The notes below the pieces were generated by a model that was given only the letters and a program-made list of their open reading frames with translations, did no database searches and was not told the DNA's origin. Of a stretch of 64,000 nucleotides of DNA, positions 36,475 to 47,944 are shown one piece after another. Origin of the DNA: Spisula solida (taxonomy: Eukaryota > Mollusca > Bivalvia > Venerida > Mactridae). Every line of letters starts with the position of its first letter. The stretch's first letter is position 1. A program made the translations under genes and the position numbers. The stretch spans positions 1,185,501 to 1,249,500 of the forward strand of contig OX365956.1 in NCBI GenBank assembly GCA_947247005.1, read 5' to 3'.

Positions 36475-36925
36475 AAGGTTCGCATAGGCCTTGAAAGGTC
36501 CTGGAATTTAGTTTCAACCTTGACAAGTACTTGAAAAAAAAATTAAGTGCTGCCTTGAAAAAATGGTACTTGAATTTAAGGGGAAAACCTTAAACATAGG
36601 CAAACAGCCTTGAATATACAAATATGTATAGAAGTGTATGTATGTCATAATGACACAATATCCGCATAACAAATGATGCAGAAACAGTCTTTTTCTTGAA
36701 AATTAAAATTGTGTAAATGTATAATTGCGAGTGTGAGACATGAAGTGCTAAGCAGCAGTTATGATCAAAAATAATTTTCATTTATCCGACACAACGAGTC
36801 GAAATTGTTCAGTTTTACCTGGGTAAATCTTTGGGAAAAGGCTTTGAAAATACAATTTCTACCATCGAAAAACCCTCGAAAAGTCCTTGAATATTGGTGT
36901 GAAAATTGTGTATCAACCATAAACA
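36475..36925. repeat. Dispersed repeat, CCTTGAAAAGTCCTTGAATTT family, copy 2
   Basis: It begins AAGGTTCGCATAGGCCTTGA and ends GTCCTTGAATATTGGTGTG, with the same internal order as the copies near 31.0 and 43.5 kb. Confidence 0.7.
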
Positions 36926-37914
36926 TTTATCTAATGAAGTTCCACTAATTAGAATACTCTAAATTTATACTCTATACTGAGTAAGTTTTTGTCTTTATCT
37001 GAAATTTGAAAATCACAAAAACATCAGATTTTACAGTTAACACATGTGGTACTAGACCTTTGTTCTTTAAAATTATTTAATATACTAATTAATATCTTAT
37101 TAGACGCAGCAGGAAGTAATTATACATCTGTCTCCACTTGTGAGACGGCCAAATAAATGACCATATATATTGTCAGTAGGCAGTGTGCCTGTTGACTGCC
37201 ATGTTCGTCATCATAAGCCGAAATACTTCAGTGTAGCAGCCTTGTCAGTGCCAACACGGCCTTGTCAAGAATGAGTACTTGAAAATCCTGAAAATGACGA
37301 GAAATGAAGAATGATGATCAATTTAAATCAGTAACAGTTACTTGACACTTCTGAATTCTAAGCAACCTGAACGGTGTTAGTACAGGTATACACTATATAG
37401 GATACACTAGGGCCTGACCATGTCGTGCAAAAAAAGCAAGCTTATTAACCATGGCTCTTGCGAACAGTTAAAGACAATCGCATATATAAAAATTTATATA
37501 TATGTTGTTCGAATAAAGCAAGTAGAACTCTTGCATCTACATAAAACTAAGCATCCTTATTGTATGGGATATAGGACATATTGGGAAATTTTTATTTCTC
37601 GACATTCTTTGAAAAGTGTATGTAGAAAGCTACACTTCTGCAAGTCCTGGAACACATGAGGCTGACAAAAAGCTGCATAACTGATTGTAGATACTCATAG
37701 TATGGCGATAGTCAGGTGTAAATGAATTACAACTGATAAATCTAGCAGCATACTTATAGAGCTTAAAAAGAAGCACAATGATGCTCTATAAACTATCCTA
37801 TATGGAGATAACAGTTACATGTATTTTGTTAAATTTGAAAAATAGTAACATGTATACTTTTTGGGACATGTCTAGGTGAAACGTCAAATTCTTTCAACAC
37901 ATGATTTTTGTTAG

Positions 37915-38400
37915 CTCACCTGTCACAGGGTGAGCTTTTGTGATCACTCTTTGTTCTTCATTTGTCCACAATTACTTGTGAACACATTAGAGGACACAAT
38001 TGAGCCAATCTTCATGAAACTTGGTCAGAATGTTTATCTGTATGAAATCCAGGTTTAAGTTTGAAACTGGGCATGTAGGGTCAAGAACTGGGTCACAAGG
38101 TCAAATCTTAGGAAAACCTAGTTAACACATCAGAGGACACAAGTTTGATCCAATATTAATGAAACTTGGTCAGAATGTTTATCTACAGGTATGAAACCTA
38201 GGTAAAGTTTGAAACTGGGTCATGTGGGGTGGAAAACTAGGTCACTAGGTCAATTATTTGAAAACTCCTTGTGAACCCATTAGAGGACACAAATATGGCC
38301 CAATCTTCACGAGTTTGTTAAACAACAAAGACAGGTAAGTAACATAGGGCCCATTGTGCCCCCTGTGGGGTTTTCAGACACTTTCCTGTTTTGGGCCCTC
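37915..38400 (+). repeat. Dispersed repeat GGGTGAGCTTTTGTGATCAC family, copy 1
   Basis: CACAGGGTGAGCTTTTGTGA, ACACATTAGAGGACACAA, CTTCATGAAACTTGGTCAGA and ACTGGGTCACAAGGTCAAAT are internally tandem (about 110-base period) and recur at 44.86-45.45 kb. Repeats of this wording are very common in bivalve sequence as I know it. Confidence 0.7.
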
Positions 38401-38404
38401 TTGT

Positions 38405-38620
38405 TTGGTTTTCAGACACTTTCCTGAGTGGTACACCTCAGAAGTCGCCGGTTCAATTCCAGGCTGTCTTAAACATGTTATTGGTATCAACTAATATCAT
38501 AGCTCCCTAGTTTCAGATGCTAGTTCTAGGACTGCTGGTTGACCCAGTGTCAGAATAACGTGACTGAATAATCTCCATATGACTGAAATATTGTGTGTGG
38601 GACTTACGGTAATGACAATC
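38405..38620 (+). mobile_element. Probable tRNA-derived SINE
   Basis: A tRNA-like 3' half with a B-box (GCCGGTTCAATTCCAGGC) is followed by a ~150-base body. The A-box part is less clear (GAGTGGTACACCTCAGAAG). Short A-rich tail; boundaries are approximate. Confidence 0.45.
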
Positions 38621-38784
38621 TTTTCTATGAACTTAAAATAGTAATGGTTAGAGGAAGCCACAAAGCTTTTTTTGTGACCTTGTTTCTTAGCCCAAGTGTT
38701 AATAATGTTTGCAGAAAATATTCGAATTAAACATATTCATAACACAAACAAACAATTGCGACCCTATTTAAACTCTTATTTCGC

Positions 38785-39030
38785 CGCCTCCTCGATTCCC
38801 TAGTGGTTGAGCGTTTATTCCAGTGCAGGAGGTCTCGGGTTTAATCCCTGGCTGTGTCATACCAATAGACGAAATAAAAATTGGTACCAGAAATTCCATT
38901 GCTAGACGCTCAGCATAAAAGGGAAACTGGCTTCTTTCTCTCCTACCCTTGTGGTGGTTGGCAACACCAGGAATGAGGTGTCTAGAGTGATAATGAGTTC
39001 GAATAAATTAATGTAAAAAATTAACTCGGT
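38785..39030 (+). mobile_element. tRNA-derived SINE (CCTTGTGGTGGTTGGCAACA family)
   Basis: The head has TAGTGGTTGAGCG (A box) and CGGGTTTAATCCCTGG (B box). The body contains ATTGGTACCAGAAATTCCAT and ACACCAGGAATGAGGTGTCT. A truncated relative of the body occurs at 42.0-42.1 kb. Confidence 0.65.
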
Positions 39031-41199
39031 ATTCTCAATAAAGTTACTTTAGCGTTATGTTACTTAATTTGTGCTGTACATATGTAGAGCTCTACTAACC
39101 GGGACAAGAGAAATACAGTTCTCCTTTCCACAGCTTACGCTCTTCCTGAAGGCATTTCCCGGCATTTGGTACAAAGTTACTACAAACACATCAATCAGGT
39201 ACTGTCACATCTGGACCTGGATGGTTGCCACCTGGTTGCCTCTCAGCCGGCCTAATGTTGTCAACCATGACAGTTGGATTCTTCTCCAGGGCATGAAGAA
39301 GAATGCTCCGACATTAATCCACACTCATCTGGTTGATTGCCTCCTGGATGAAAAATAAGCAATTAAGAAATATTGATAAAACATTACACAACTACCATGC
39401 TACACCCTACAAAATATAAGCATGTAAACAAATGCAGTATAACCTCTCTAGAGTGACACCATTTAGAAATCACAACATTTGGTCATACATATGCTATTGA
39501 TCTTTAGAGGTAAACTTTCTAATAAATGGTTATTTCTGGAACAAAACAATTATGTTGCTTAACAGAGGTTGTTGCTCTGTGAAGGACTGCTCGGAAAAGG
39601 TTGCACTGTTTATACATTACAGTAGAAATATACATAATGTTGATAATATCGCCTACAATGTTAGGAGCGGTCGTGTATAAAGGTATTATATAGCCCATGC
39701 TTTTGGATGTAGATGTCTCGGGTATAACCCATGCTTTCACCACTGCTCAATTACTTTGAGCAAGAAATACACACCATTCTTCACAAAGCCAGGTGTATGT
39801 ATAGATACTTGAGAAGGTCGAGCCGTTATCAATGTGGAGCTGTGTGTTACAGCCCACTTGAACTCAATGATCTGGGTATATACATAAAATGATAATGTCT
39901 GTCCATAGATCTCAATTGTAATTTTAGATCTTTGATCTGTCTAAAAACAGTCTATTGAACAGAGTGAGATGTATGGCTAAAAGCTGACTTTCTTAATCCT
40001 ATTATGGATAAATAATTAAATTAAACATCAAATATGTGCATTGAAGCATATCAAATCCCTGGGCAGTACTTTACAAAATACTGAAATAGTAACGTCCTGT
40101 AGAACACGTCTCAAAACAGAAAGTGATATTACCCTCATGGTGCCCTGCCTCTGTTCAACAAGGAGGACCGCTTCCTCAGCTCTTCTAGGTTCTAATCTAC
40201 TGCTTGAACACAAGGGTGACGGTCCCACATTTTACTTCTGGAGCCCCTTGCGCTTCTGGCACCCTGAGGCCTACAACGTCCTATTCCCCTCACATGCCCC
40301 TGGGCTTGTTGACGGATTGAAGTTTCATCTTTCTGTAAACAAGCAGTCTGTTACATCATATGGATCACAATAAAAACAATTTAACTAGATACCTGTCATT
40401 GCTTAAGTTAAAGGTTTTTAGAACTCTCAGTCTATCTTTGACAGAAATATGCATGTCAGACTCATAGATTACATGCCTTCAGATTGGTATACACGTCCGA
40501 ATCAAGAACGTATGGATATCAGAATAATATTTCCACAAGATAGCGCAGCTTTGCCAAAAAATAGCTGTGGAATTTCCAACAGAACAACAGAACGGTGGGA
40601 AATGCAACCAGCGTCAGGGGCGAACGGTATTTGGTGCGAATATTCGTATATGCCGTTGTCGATGGGCGAACACTGCTCAAGTTAAATAAAAATTATACTA
40701 ATGAGTAATTCATATTGATTTTTGCCACCTAGCCAGGAAATTCACATAATCTACGCATCAGCAACGCTTAGCACTAGAGGTAGAGTCTGAAAATTTCGCT
40801 TTTCTCAGAGTTTCGATAAGTTGCTGAAGTGCAAAAGATAGCAATTATAACAATTCAGGTAGTCATAAAGCGAGGAAATAATCACATTTATCCATAAGAA
40901 GTGAAGATCGGTAAAAACGTCGTACAAAGTCTTACCAAATCCATGTCAGGCTCGCCATCCGATTTAGCGGAGTTCGTTTCAGCCATTTTTGGTTGACATA
41001 TGTTGACCTTTCGTGAACTTCCGGTATGCATACATTAACGATCGGTAAATGCCGTGGGCGGCTGAGTGACTTCGTAAAAGACTCGTTTATTATAAGAACG
41101 CCAGTGTATTTCTCAATGAAACTTTGTCACGGATCTAATGATAAGTAGTTTAATCAAATGTAGCAATAATCCAGGTGTTAGATATTATTTCTCAGATAG

Positions 41200-41410
41200 G
41201 CCAGGTATATCTTTAATACTTGGTTATACTAAAAATGTCATTTATAGCGGGATTTTTAATGCACCTTGCTTGTTCGTCTTTAACCGTTGATCTATTTCTG
41301 TGAAACTTCATATGAATAGTTAGTATCAAGTCTAGTTGTGCATATTGTCTGGACTTTAAGGTCAGATGATTATTGCTGGAGTTAAGGCCCTTTGTTGTAG
41401 ACATGTTTTT
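41200..41410. repeat. Dispersed repeat fragment (GTGCATATTGTCTGGA..)
   Basis: Wording such as TGAAACTTCATATGAATAGT-TAGTATCAAG and GAGTTAAGGCCCTTTG matches 52.52-52.61 kb (GAAGCTTCGTATGACTAATC, GAGTTATTGCCCTT) and 53.7 kb. It is an old interspersed repeat in transposase intron 9. Confidence 0.5.
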
Positions 41411-41482
41411 GTGTCAAAAACCCTTCTAGTTGATACTTTATTATAAGCAACTTATTTTATATTATACATTTTATATATTCAG

Positions 41483-44243
41483 ATTTCTCAAAAAAAAGAG
41501 CATAACAAGCTACAGAAATGGAACCGGGACATTATCAATCATTTTTGGTTTTCTTGCAAAACAGCCAACACTTTTGGACAGTTTGTTGTAAGTTACCTGT
41601 ACCTCCTATTGTAATTAATGGCAGAACTAATCATACCAGGGTATTGTCTAGTGTTCGGCTTAATAGACAATCCATGGATGTTGTATTTGAGCACTCTCCA
41701 TACGCCTGTATCACCTAACCCCATTTTGACCTTCACCATGACCTAATTTTGGACTTAGACTTATTCATGGACAAGGCTTCCACAGGGGGCATAAGCCTTT
41801 ATTGAACGCAGTCTTGTTTTCATTATTCATTTTGGTAGCATGATAATGAGTACCAATTGCAACACTGTGAGCCTCTTTTAGTTTGTTTGTTTTAGTGATA
41901 ATTGAGCTGAACACTGTTTTGTCAAAATATTTTAGTTATATTAGGCAACAAACTCACATAACTAGTTATCCTGGACCAACATTTTAATTCATACCAACTT
42001 TCCATTCCACCCTCGTGGGGACTGTAAACATCAGGAATGAGGTGTCGAGAGTGATTAATATAAGTTGGAAAAACTTGTTTCACAATCGACCTTAAATAAA
42101 TTAGTATAAAGTAAAGTATTGCCGCAACTCGGATTTGAACTTGCTTGAGATAAGTTGAGTGCACTAATCACCGAACCACAACTGCTGCTGTCATGTAGTG
42201 ATGTATCTGACTACCAGTACAAAAATTCAATTTTGTTCAAACGAGTACTGCATCTCAGCGTAATGACACTGGAATTATTGCTTGAGTCACCAAGTTTATC
42301 AATACATCACAGTGAACAGTGTGCTAAAATGCATTCTATATTTCAGGGAATTTGGCGTAGTGTTCTGCACCATGTAGTGAATAAGCATTCATGGATGGTT
42401 CCACATGGTGAAGATTGAATCACTGAGTGTTTGCATCAACCCATCAATGATGAAACTAGAGACAAGCCATGGCTGCATGCAAAAGATGATGCCAGTAGTA
42501 TCAAAGCACTTGCTGCTATCAATTTAGATAAAAGGTTGCTCAACAATGTTGGGTATTACCTGAATTTCAGGTATATACAGGCTGTTTTCTTGGTGTTAAT
42601 CAATTCGCATGAACCTTAGCTATACATGGGTATATCAGGTGGTTACCAAGTAATAACAGACTCACAATAGGTGTGTGCTTAATTCACATGCACACCAAAA
42701 TCTGTTTGTATATGCTTACATAGGGACATGGTAGTCAGAAGGGCGAGTATGATGGTCCTCCTTTATTTCTCAACAATTTATCATTTATAAACGGCGGCAG
42801 ATTCAACTAACCAGTTTTCCTGGATTGTATTCTATATAACCATTACTGACTTACCCTTTCTAAAGAGCTTGCCACTTCTCCACGTGAAAGAAAATCAACA
42901 TTATTTTTAATATTCATGAAAGGGTATGACCTGCCAGGACCGGTTATTAAACACAGATCGCAGGGCTTGTAACCCAGAGCACCAACCACAGGATTTGGGC
43001 TGATGATATTCTTGTCTTATTTTTTACTATTGGATATTATTTCTATTTACACTTTTTGTTATGTCTTTCCAGAAGTACTGCTGATCTGGAGGGTTTTCAC
43101 CAGCACATCCTTTTATATTGTGCAAAGCGTTTTGCCTACAGCCCTCCAGTTTACCGGGCTAGAAATTTACTGGCAGCCATCGATCACAATAAACATGTGA
43201 ATAGACCATCCATGGTAAATAGAAATGGGAAAGAGCGGTATGTGTTTCATTTATCATAAATTATATACTGCATAGAGCTATTTATCTTTCTGAAAATACA
43301 CAAAAAGTGGTGCCATTTTAAATTGGTTCGTGATATTACATGACATGGAATGCAACTAATGTAATTAAGGTTTCATACTTGGCTTTGCTAGGTAATAGCG
43401 CCATGCAGTAAGGGTTCAAATCCCACTATATGTACCTACTATTGACATGCATTATTCAATGACTCATAAATTCAAGGTTAGCACAGGCCATGAAAAGTCC
43501 TTGAATTTGGTTCAAACCTTGACAAGTACATGAATTTAGTGCTACCTTGAAAAAATGCCTAAATGGTACTTGAATTTACTGATAAGCCTTGATATCAAAC
43601 AAACAGCCTTGATCTATAAAAGTTTATGGATGTTGTCAAAATGGCTCATCATCTTTCTCAAAAATTACAGTACAGTAATGTATGGGTGCAAATGTCACTG
43701 GATTTTAATTGTAATAAAATGAGCGCAATCGAGTATTCTTGTGAATGACGTCACTAAAAATAGTGCAAAAAATGGAAGCGCATAATGACATTTTCGTACA
43801 ATTAAACCTCGGTAAATGTTTCTTGAAAAGTGCTTGAATAGCCCTTGAATTTTGTATGAATCATGAAGTTACAGATTATTACATAATGTTACATGTACTA
43901 GTATTTCTGATATCCAATCAATTATTTGGTTTAACCTGCTCGCATTGAGCTGCTGAACTATAATGTATCACTCTATTTTTGTAGACTGGCTAGAGTATGG
44001 AACAAAAAGAGTGCGAGATGGAGCGTCCATGTCGTGAAGCAACAGAAGTCTTATGACTACATGGATGGACTCCTGACCCAAGCTGTCAACATGCGACTTG
44101 AGGATCGGATAGGAATGAGTCGGTCACGCGCAATGGAGGCTAATGACCCCAGACAGATAGCCCCACACCTGGCGCCCGTTGCTCCAGCACCTACTGCAGA
44201 CATTTTTCAAGAACAGCAATCCAGATTCCAGCAGCTAAATTAA
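41483..44243 (+). CDS. Giant-element transposase, exons 10-13 (C-terminal core), with in-frame TGA
   Basis: Exons 41483-41587 (KWNRDIINHFWFSCKTA), 42347-42570 (WRSVLHHVVNKHSW .. KPWLHAKDD), 43073-43237 (DLEGFHQHILLYCAKRF .. ARNLLAAIDHNKH) and 43985-44243 (RLARVWNKKSARWSVHVV, stop TAA 44241-44243). Phases continue exactly from exon 9, across an intron of 14.6 kb that contains the second gene pair. Glu619 in DLEGFHQ is a candidate third catalytic acid. TGA at 42416-42418 (codon 562) breaks exon 11 right after WMVPHGED; otherwise the 753-codon model has no lesion. The copy is therefore recent but probably inactive, unless the stop is read through. The gene ends 3.7 kb before the convergent ballast-domain gene. 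Confidence 0.8.
41690..41820 (+). repeat. Truncated copy of the CATAAGCGTTTAT dispersed family
   Basis: ACTCTCCATACGCCTGTATC, TGACCTTCACCATGACCTAA and the end GGGGGCATAAGCCTTTATTG-AACGCAGTCTTGTTT match 13.28-13.71 kb. It sits in transposase intron 10. Confidence 0.65.
41990..42190. mobile_element. SINE fragments flanking a minus-strand tRNA-like head
   Basis: 42.0-42.1 kb repeats the body of the 38.8-kb SINE (CATCAGGAATGAGGTGTCGA). At 42123-42185 the minus strand has a tRNA-like segment, GTGGTTCGGTGATTAGTGC with AAGTTCAAATCCGAG as B box. They appear to be two abutting SINE pieces. Confidence 0.5.
42771..42995 (-). mobile_element. SINE copy, CCACATGTGG family
   Basis: In minus orientation the head GGTTGGTGCTCTGGGTTACA carries an AATAACCGGTCCTGG box; the body has GTGGAGAAGTGGCAAG and CCAGGAAAACTGGTTAGTTG-AATCTGCCGCC. 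It lies in transposase intron 11. A further partial copy is at 44325-44425 (TTTCCTCCACATGTGAAGA). Confidence 0.6.
43470..43870. repeat. Dispersed repeat, CCTTGAAAAGTCCTTGAATTT family, copy 3
   Basis: It begins AAGGTTAGCACAGGCCATGA and ends GCCCTTGAATTTTG; it lies in transposase intron 12. TGGGTGCAAATGTCACTGGA is shared with copy 1. Confidence 0.7.
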
Positions 44244-44739
44244 TCACTGTGCCAAATACCTGAAATTGTTTAGCAGTACTCAGTATCTTATAATGTGACA
44301 AAGTCTAATCCAGTTTGATTCCCATTTGCGGCAGGTCATACCCTTCCATGAAAATTTGAAAACCAAGTTGAATTTCCTCCACATGTGAAGAAAAGTTGTA
44401 ATGTGAATCGGCCGTAAAACAGAACAATAGAACATATATGTAGTTTTTGTACATATGACAGACTTTATTAGTGTCATATATAGACAATACATATGTGTGT
44501 GAGATATATCTATTTATGTATATATGTATAAGTTCCATATGAAAGCCTCGTTATTAACTGTGATTTCTAGATAATTCGTTTTTGGTTTAGATCTGATATT
44601 GAGTGAATCATTTTGTTTTGCCGTGAGGCCTACAGGATGTTATTGTTGTTACCATAAATGTTTATGGCGTTTGAATCATAATCAATATAAATTATTATAC
44701 CCCCGCAAACTGGAGTCACCATGTTGGTTCGTATGTTAA

Positions 44740-45450
44740 ATCATGTCTGCGCTTTAACATTTCTTAATGGATTTAAAATTACTTGGTACAATGTTCACTA
44801 CATCAAGACAGCGTGTCATTCGCAAGATCCAGGTCCCTAGCTCAGATGTCACAAGGTTTAAAAGTGACAGTGAGCTTTTTTGATCACTCTTCCTCTGTCC
44901 GTCCACAATTTACTTGTGTAGACACAGTTTTATCCTAATCATTATGAAACTTGGTTACAATGATCATCTCAACAAAATCTAGGTCAAGTTCGATATTGGG
45001 TTATCCGGGGTCAAAAGATTAATCACTAGGTCAAATCATAGAAAAACCGTGTGTAGTCACTAGAGGTCACAATTTTGATACAATCTTTATGAAACTCAGT
45101 CACAATAATCATCTCAAAATCTAGGTCAAGTGCGATATTGGGTCATTCAGGGTAAAAAATAAGGTCACAAGGTCAAATCATAGAAAAACCTTGTGTAGTA
45201 ACTACAGGTCACAATGTCGACCATATCTTTATGAAACTTGGTCACAATAATCATGTCAACAAAATATAGGTTAAGTTCGATATAAGGTCATATGGGTTCA
45301 AAAACTATGGTAAAATCATAAAAAAAGACTTGCAATTGAGGCTGAATTTTGTTAAATCTTATTCAGAAAATGTAAATGATTTCCTAGGACACGGTAGGGG
45401 TGTGCATGCATTACTACGACAGATGAGCAACCTAGGGCCCTTTGGCTCCT
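44740..45450 (+). repeat. Dispersed repeat GTGAGCTTTTxTGATCACTC family, copy 2
   Basis: ACAGTGAGCTTTTTTGATCA, then about three tandem ~120-base internal units with ATGAAACTTGGTCACAAT and AAATCTAGGTCAAGTTCGAT. It lies between the convergent transposase and ballast-domain genes. Confidence 0.7.
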
Positions 45451-46980
45451 GTTACTACTTCTAAACTTTTGAGATGTTTGGCTTCATTGTCAAATGTTAT
45501 ATATTTTCAATTTATGTATTCCATTTTTATTGGCATGTTACTGGAAACACAATGTTTAAGGACTAATCGAGTAACATTTTGTGCCCATGTAGAGCTGTCA
45601 TTGATAGAAGCAATATTGATGTATCGACAATATTTTTTATCCAATCGATTTACATTTTGAAATATATTGATACATATGTAAATGAATGACACCACCAAAA
45701 ATCCTTCTTTTCTTGCACAAAACCATTCCTTTGTTAAAATGGGTAACGTCTAAACTCGACTATTTTCAAAAGCTGATTCTATGCCCAACATGTACAGTGT
45801 AGAATGGCTAAAAAAGGGTATCATGGCTGACAGGCTTTCTTGTTCATCTATATGTGTAAATTGATGTATCGCCGATGATTGTCTTCCAATATATATCAGA
45901 ATCATTGATATGCTTTGGGTCGTATCACTAACTGCTCTACATTTGATGATACCATTGTTGTTTGCTAAATAGCAGGCCTAAATAATGGCCGTATAAATTT
46001 GAGCATTTTCATTCCATTTCTAAAAAAACTGGAGATAGCATGTGAAGTCTTGCAGACTTCATAGTGTTGTGGTTCCACTGCGTCTTTGTTGGAAAATGTA
46101 AATTTTTGATTATTTGCTACATCACTGTTATCCCAATCCCATGTGTCATAATATTTATGAACACTAGTAGTGGAATCAGTTATCATATCATGTATAGCCC
46201 AGTACATATATATTATATACGAACAATCGTTCCAGCTAGACTGTTCATATTCTATTTTCTAAGCTTGTTATAAAACCAGAATTTCATTGTTTGAAGAGTA
46301 CATTGATAAAATAACATGCAGACATTACTTTCATGAGATAAACAAAATGAAATTATTTTGTAAGCTCAACTAAATATAAAAAAATGAAGAGGTCTAGTTG
46401 GAACATTTGCACAGTATACTTGCATGACTGTAATGTTTTTTTTATAACAGAAATAAGGATAAAACCGTTATTAAATTCATGTTATTTATTACATATATGT
46501 TGATTAAAACAAACATTTTGTAAACACATTCTTGTCTTTGTTGTGGATAGACATAAGTATAACATGGTAACCTTGAACTGGAACTCATGAATATCAGGTT
46601 TATTTTAACAAGTCAAAACATTCTTATGTTTAATTTTCTTTTTAAAAACATGACTGCCAGTTCAATGTTATAAAAGGTATTATCATACCTAGCAATTGAT
46701 TTGATGTTTTATGTTCAGTAAGTGAATTACACTGTAAATGTCATGCATAAAACTTATTCTAACACAATGTAGCTGCAACTAATGCCTTTCCATGGAGTAA
46801 AGGGTTAATATAATGATAATCAGTGTCTAAACAAACACATGTTAGAGATAACCTTTTGGTCTATAATGCTTATAAAATATATACCAATTTCATTTAATCA
46901 AACTAACAATACATCACAAAAAACAATTAATGATTTTATGATACCAGAAGCTGATGTTTTTTGGCCAAGATACATGACAT
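45450..46980. other. Gene-free stretch between the convergent transposon genes
   Basis: No exon or open frame with family resemblance is seen. AT-rich sequence only. Confidence 0.5.
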
Positions 46981-46982
46981 GT

Positions 46983-47079
46983 GATATAAAAGTTTTGAAT
47001 TGAATAATGTAAATAAAGGCAAATAGAAAATGTGTCTATTGGCCTATATTTACATTATGCAATTCAAAACTTTTATATC
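46983..47079. repeat. 97-bp hairpin with ~45-bp arms
   Basis: GATATAAAAGTTTTGAATTG at the left and its inverse at the right end are followed inward by AATAATGTAAATA and CAAATAGA with few mismatches, closing on a loop of about 7 bases. Size and near-complete pairing suit either a tiny palindromic MITE or a small-RNA-type hairpin. Confidence 0.65.
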
Positions 47080-47944
47080 TGATCTAAAGTAATGATAAAT
47101 GTTAAAGCATGACAAGCACCAGGTCTGAGTAATCAATAGACATGTGAAGAAAGTAAACTATCATAAAACCAACAAAGGTAACAGACCAGGGGTCATCAAT
47201 TACCACTAACAGGTCCAAGAACAGTCTATATTTCAAAGAATGATTTAATTGTACCTAACTAAGTAGTCATGACTAATAACCAGGTGTAAAACACTCAATG
47301 TCTCTTTAGATAATTCTTGTAAAATTTCCATAATGTTATAAAACAACATGTATACATGAAATGAACACCAAAGGTAAAATGATGATTATTTACAAAATGA
47401 TCACAAAAAGAAACCTACTTACAATAAAATGAAATTCTACTACAAGATTCCCTTATTGTACATATATGATACTAGATCATTCCATATTCTCAAATTCTAC
47501 ATTATCAAATATGCTTTTGACTGCAATTTTGAGAATGGAGACATGTTTGGTTTGGCTGTAAAGTTATTGCTAATGGAATTGCAGAAAAATTGACAAACAT
47601 ATTTACATATAATACACTAAAATATCAAATGTTGTAGTTGACATTGATTTACATAACAAAAGCATTCATCAGATGTAAACTATCATTCAACTGAGGTAAA
47701 CACTAGCTAATACTAAAGGGGGTGAATATTTCCAGATAGTGTGTCTACTACCTGTTACATATCTAAGTATTGAGATGTTTCATTCAAAATATGATCAATA
47801 ATCACATAGAAATAGTGTTGCTGGCAATATGCACTACAATGATGAAGCCTAAAACTATTAGTCTTGTGAAATTTGTTAAATTGGATCAATTGTTACAGAT
47901 AAATGGCATAAGGTCAACAGGCATCAAGCATATAGACTACATTA

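Larger units (their letters stand above)
37100..40986 (-). pseudogene. Second, decayed P2X7-ballast-type gene of the inner pair
   Basis: Four segments mirror the exons of the intact gene at 47.9-51.8 kb, in the same order and strand. Exon 1 at 40936-40986 reads MAETNSAKSDGEPDMDL with an intact GT donor. An RG-rich-derived exon lies at about 40130-40340 and ends in an AEEAVLLVEQRQ-like helix before GTAAT. The Cys exon lies at about 39090-39350 (RPAERQPGGNHPGPD, VPD, then TGA where the intact gene has Trp, then CVC and EMPS). The last exon is at about 37100-37287 (FQVLILDKAVLALTRLL after TTTTCAG). Several stops and indels make it a pseudogene. It converges on the inner transposase relic exactly as the intact pair converges. 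Confidence 0.7.

Noticed and set aside
39071..39358. Plus-strand 95-codon open frame
   Set aside because: It is the antisense of the decayed ballast Cys exon of the inner pair.
27230..41110. ACTGGC-type terminal inverted repeats bounding the inner gene pair
   Set aside because: ACTGGCAGTTTTTTTAA near 27.24 kb and an inverted ACTGGCGTTCTTATAATAA near 41.1 kb resemble each other only with gaps, and no flanking duplication is seen; the limits of the inner element remain open.
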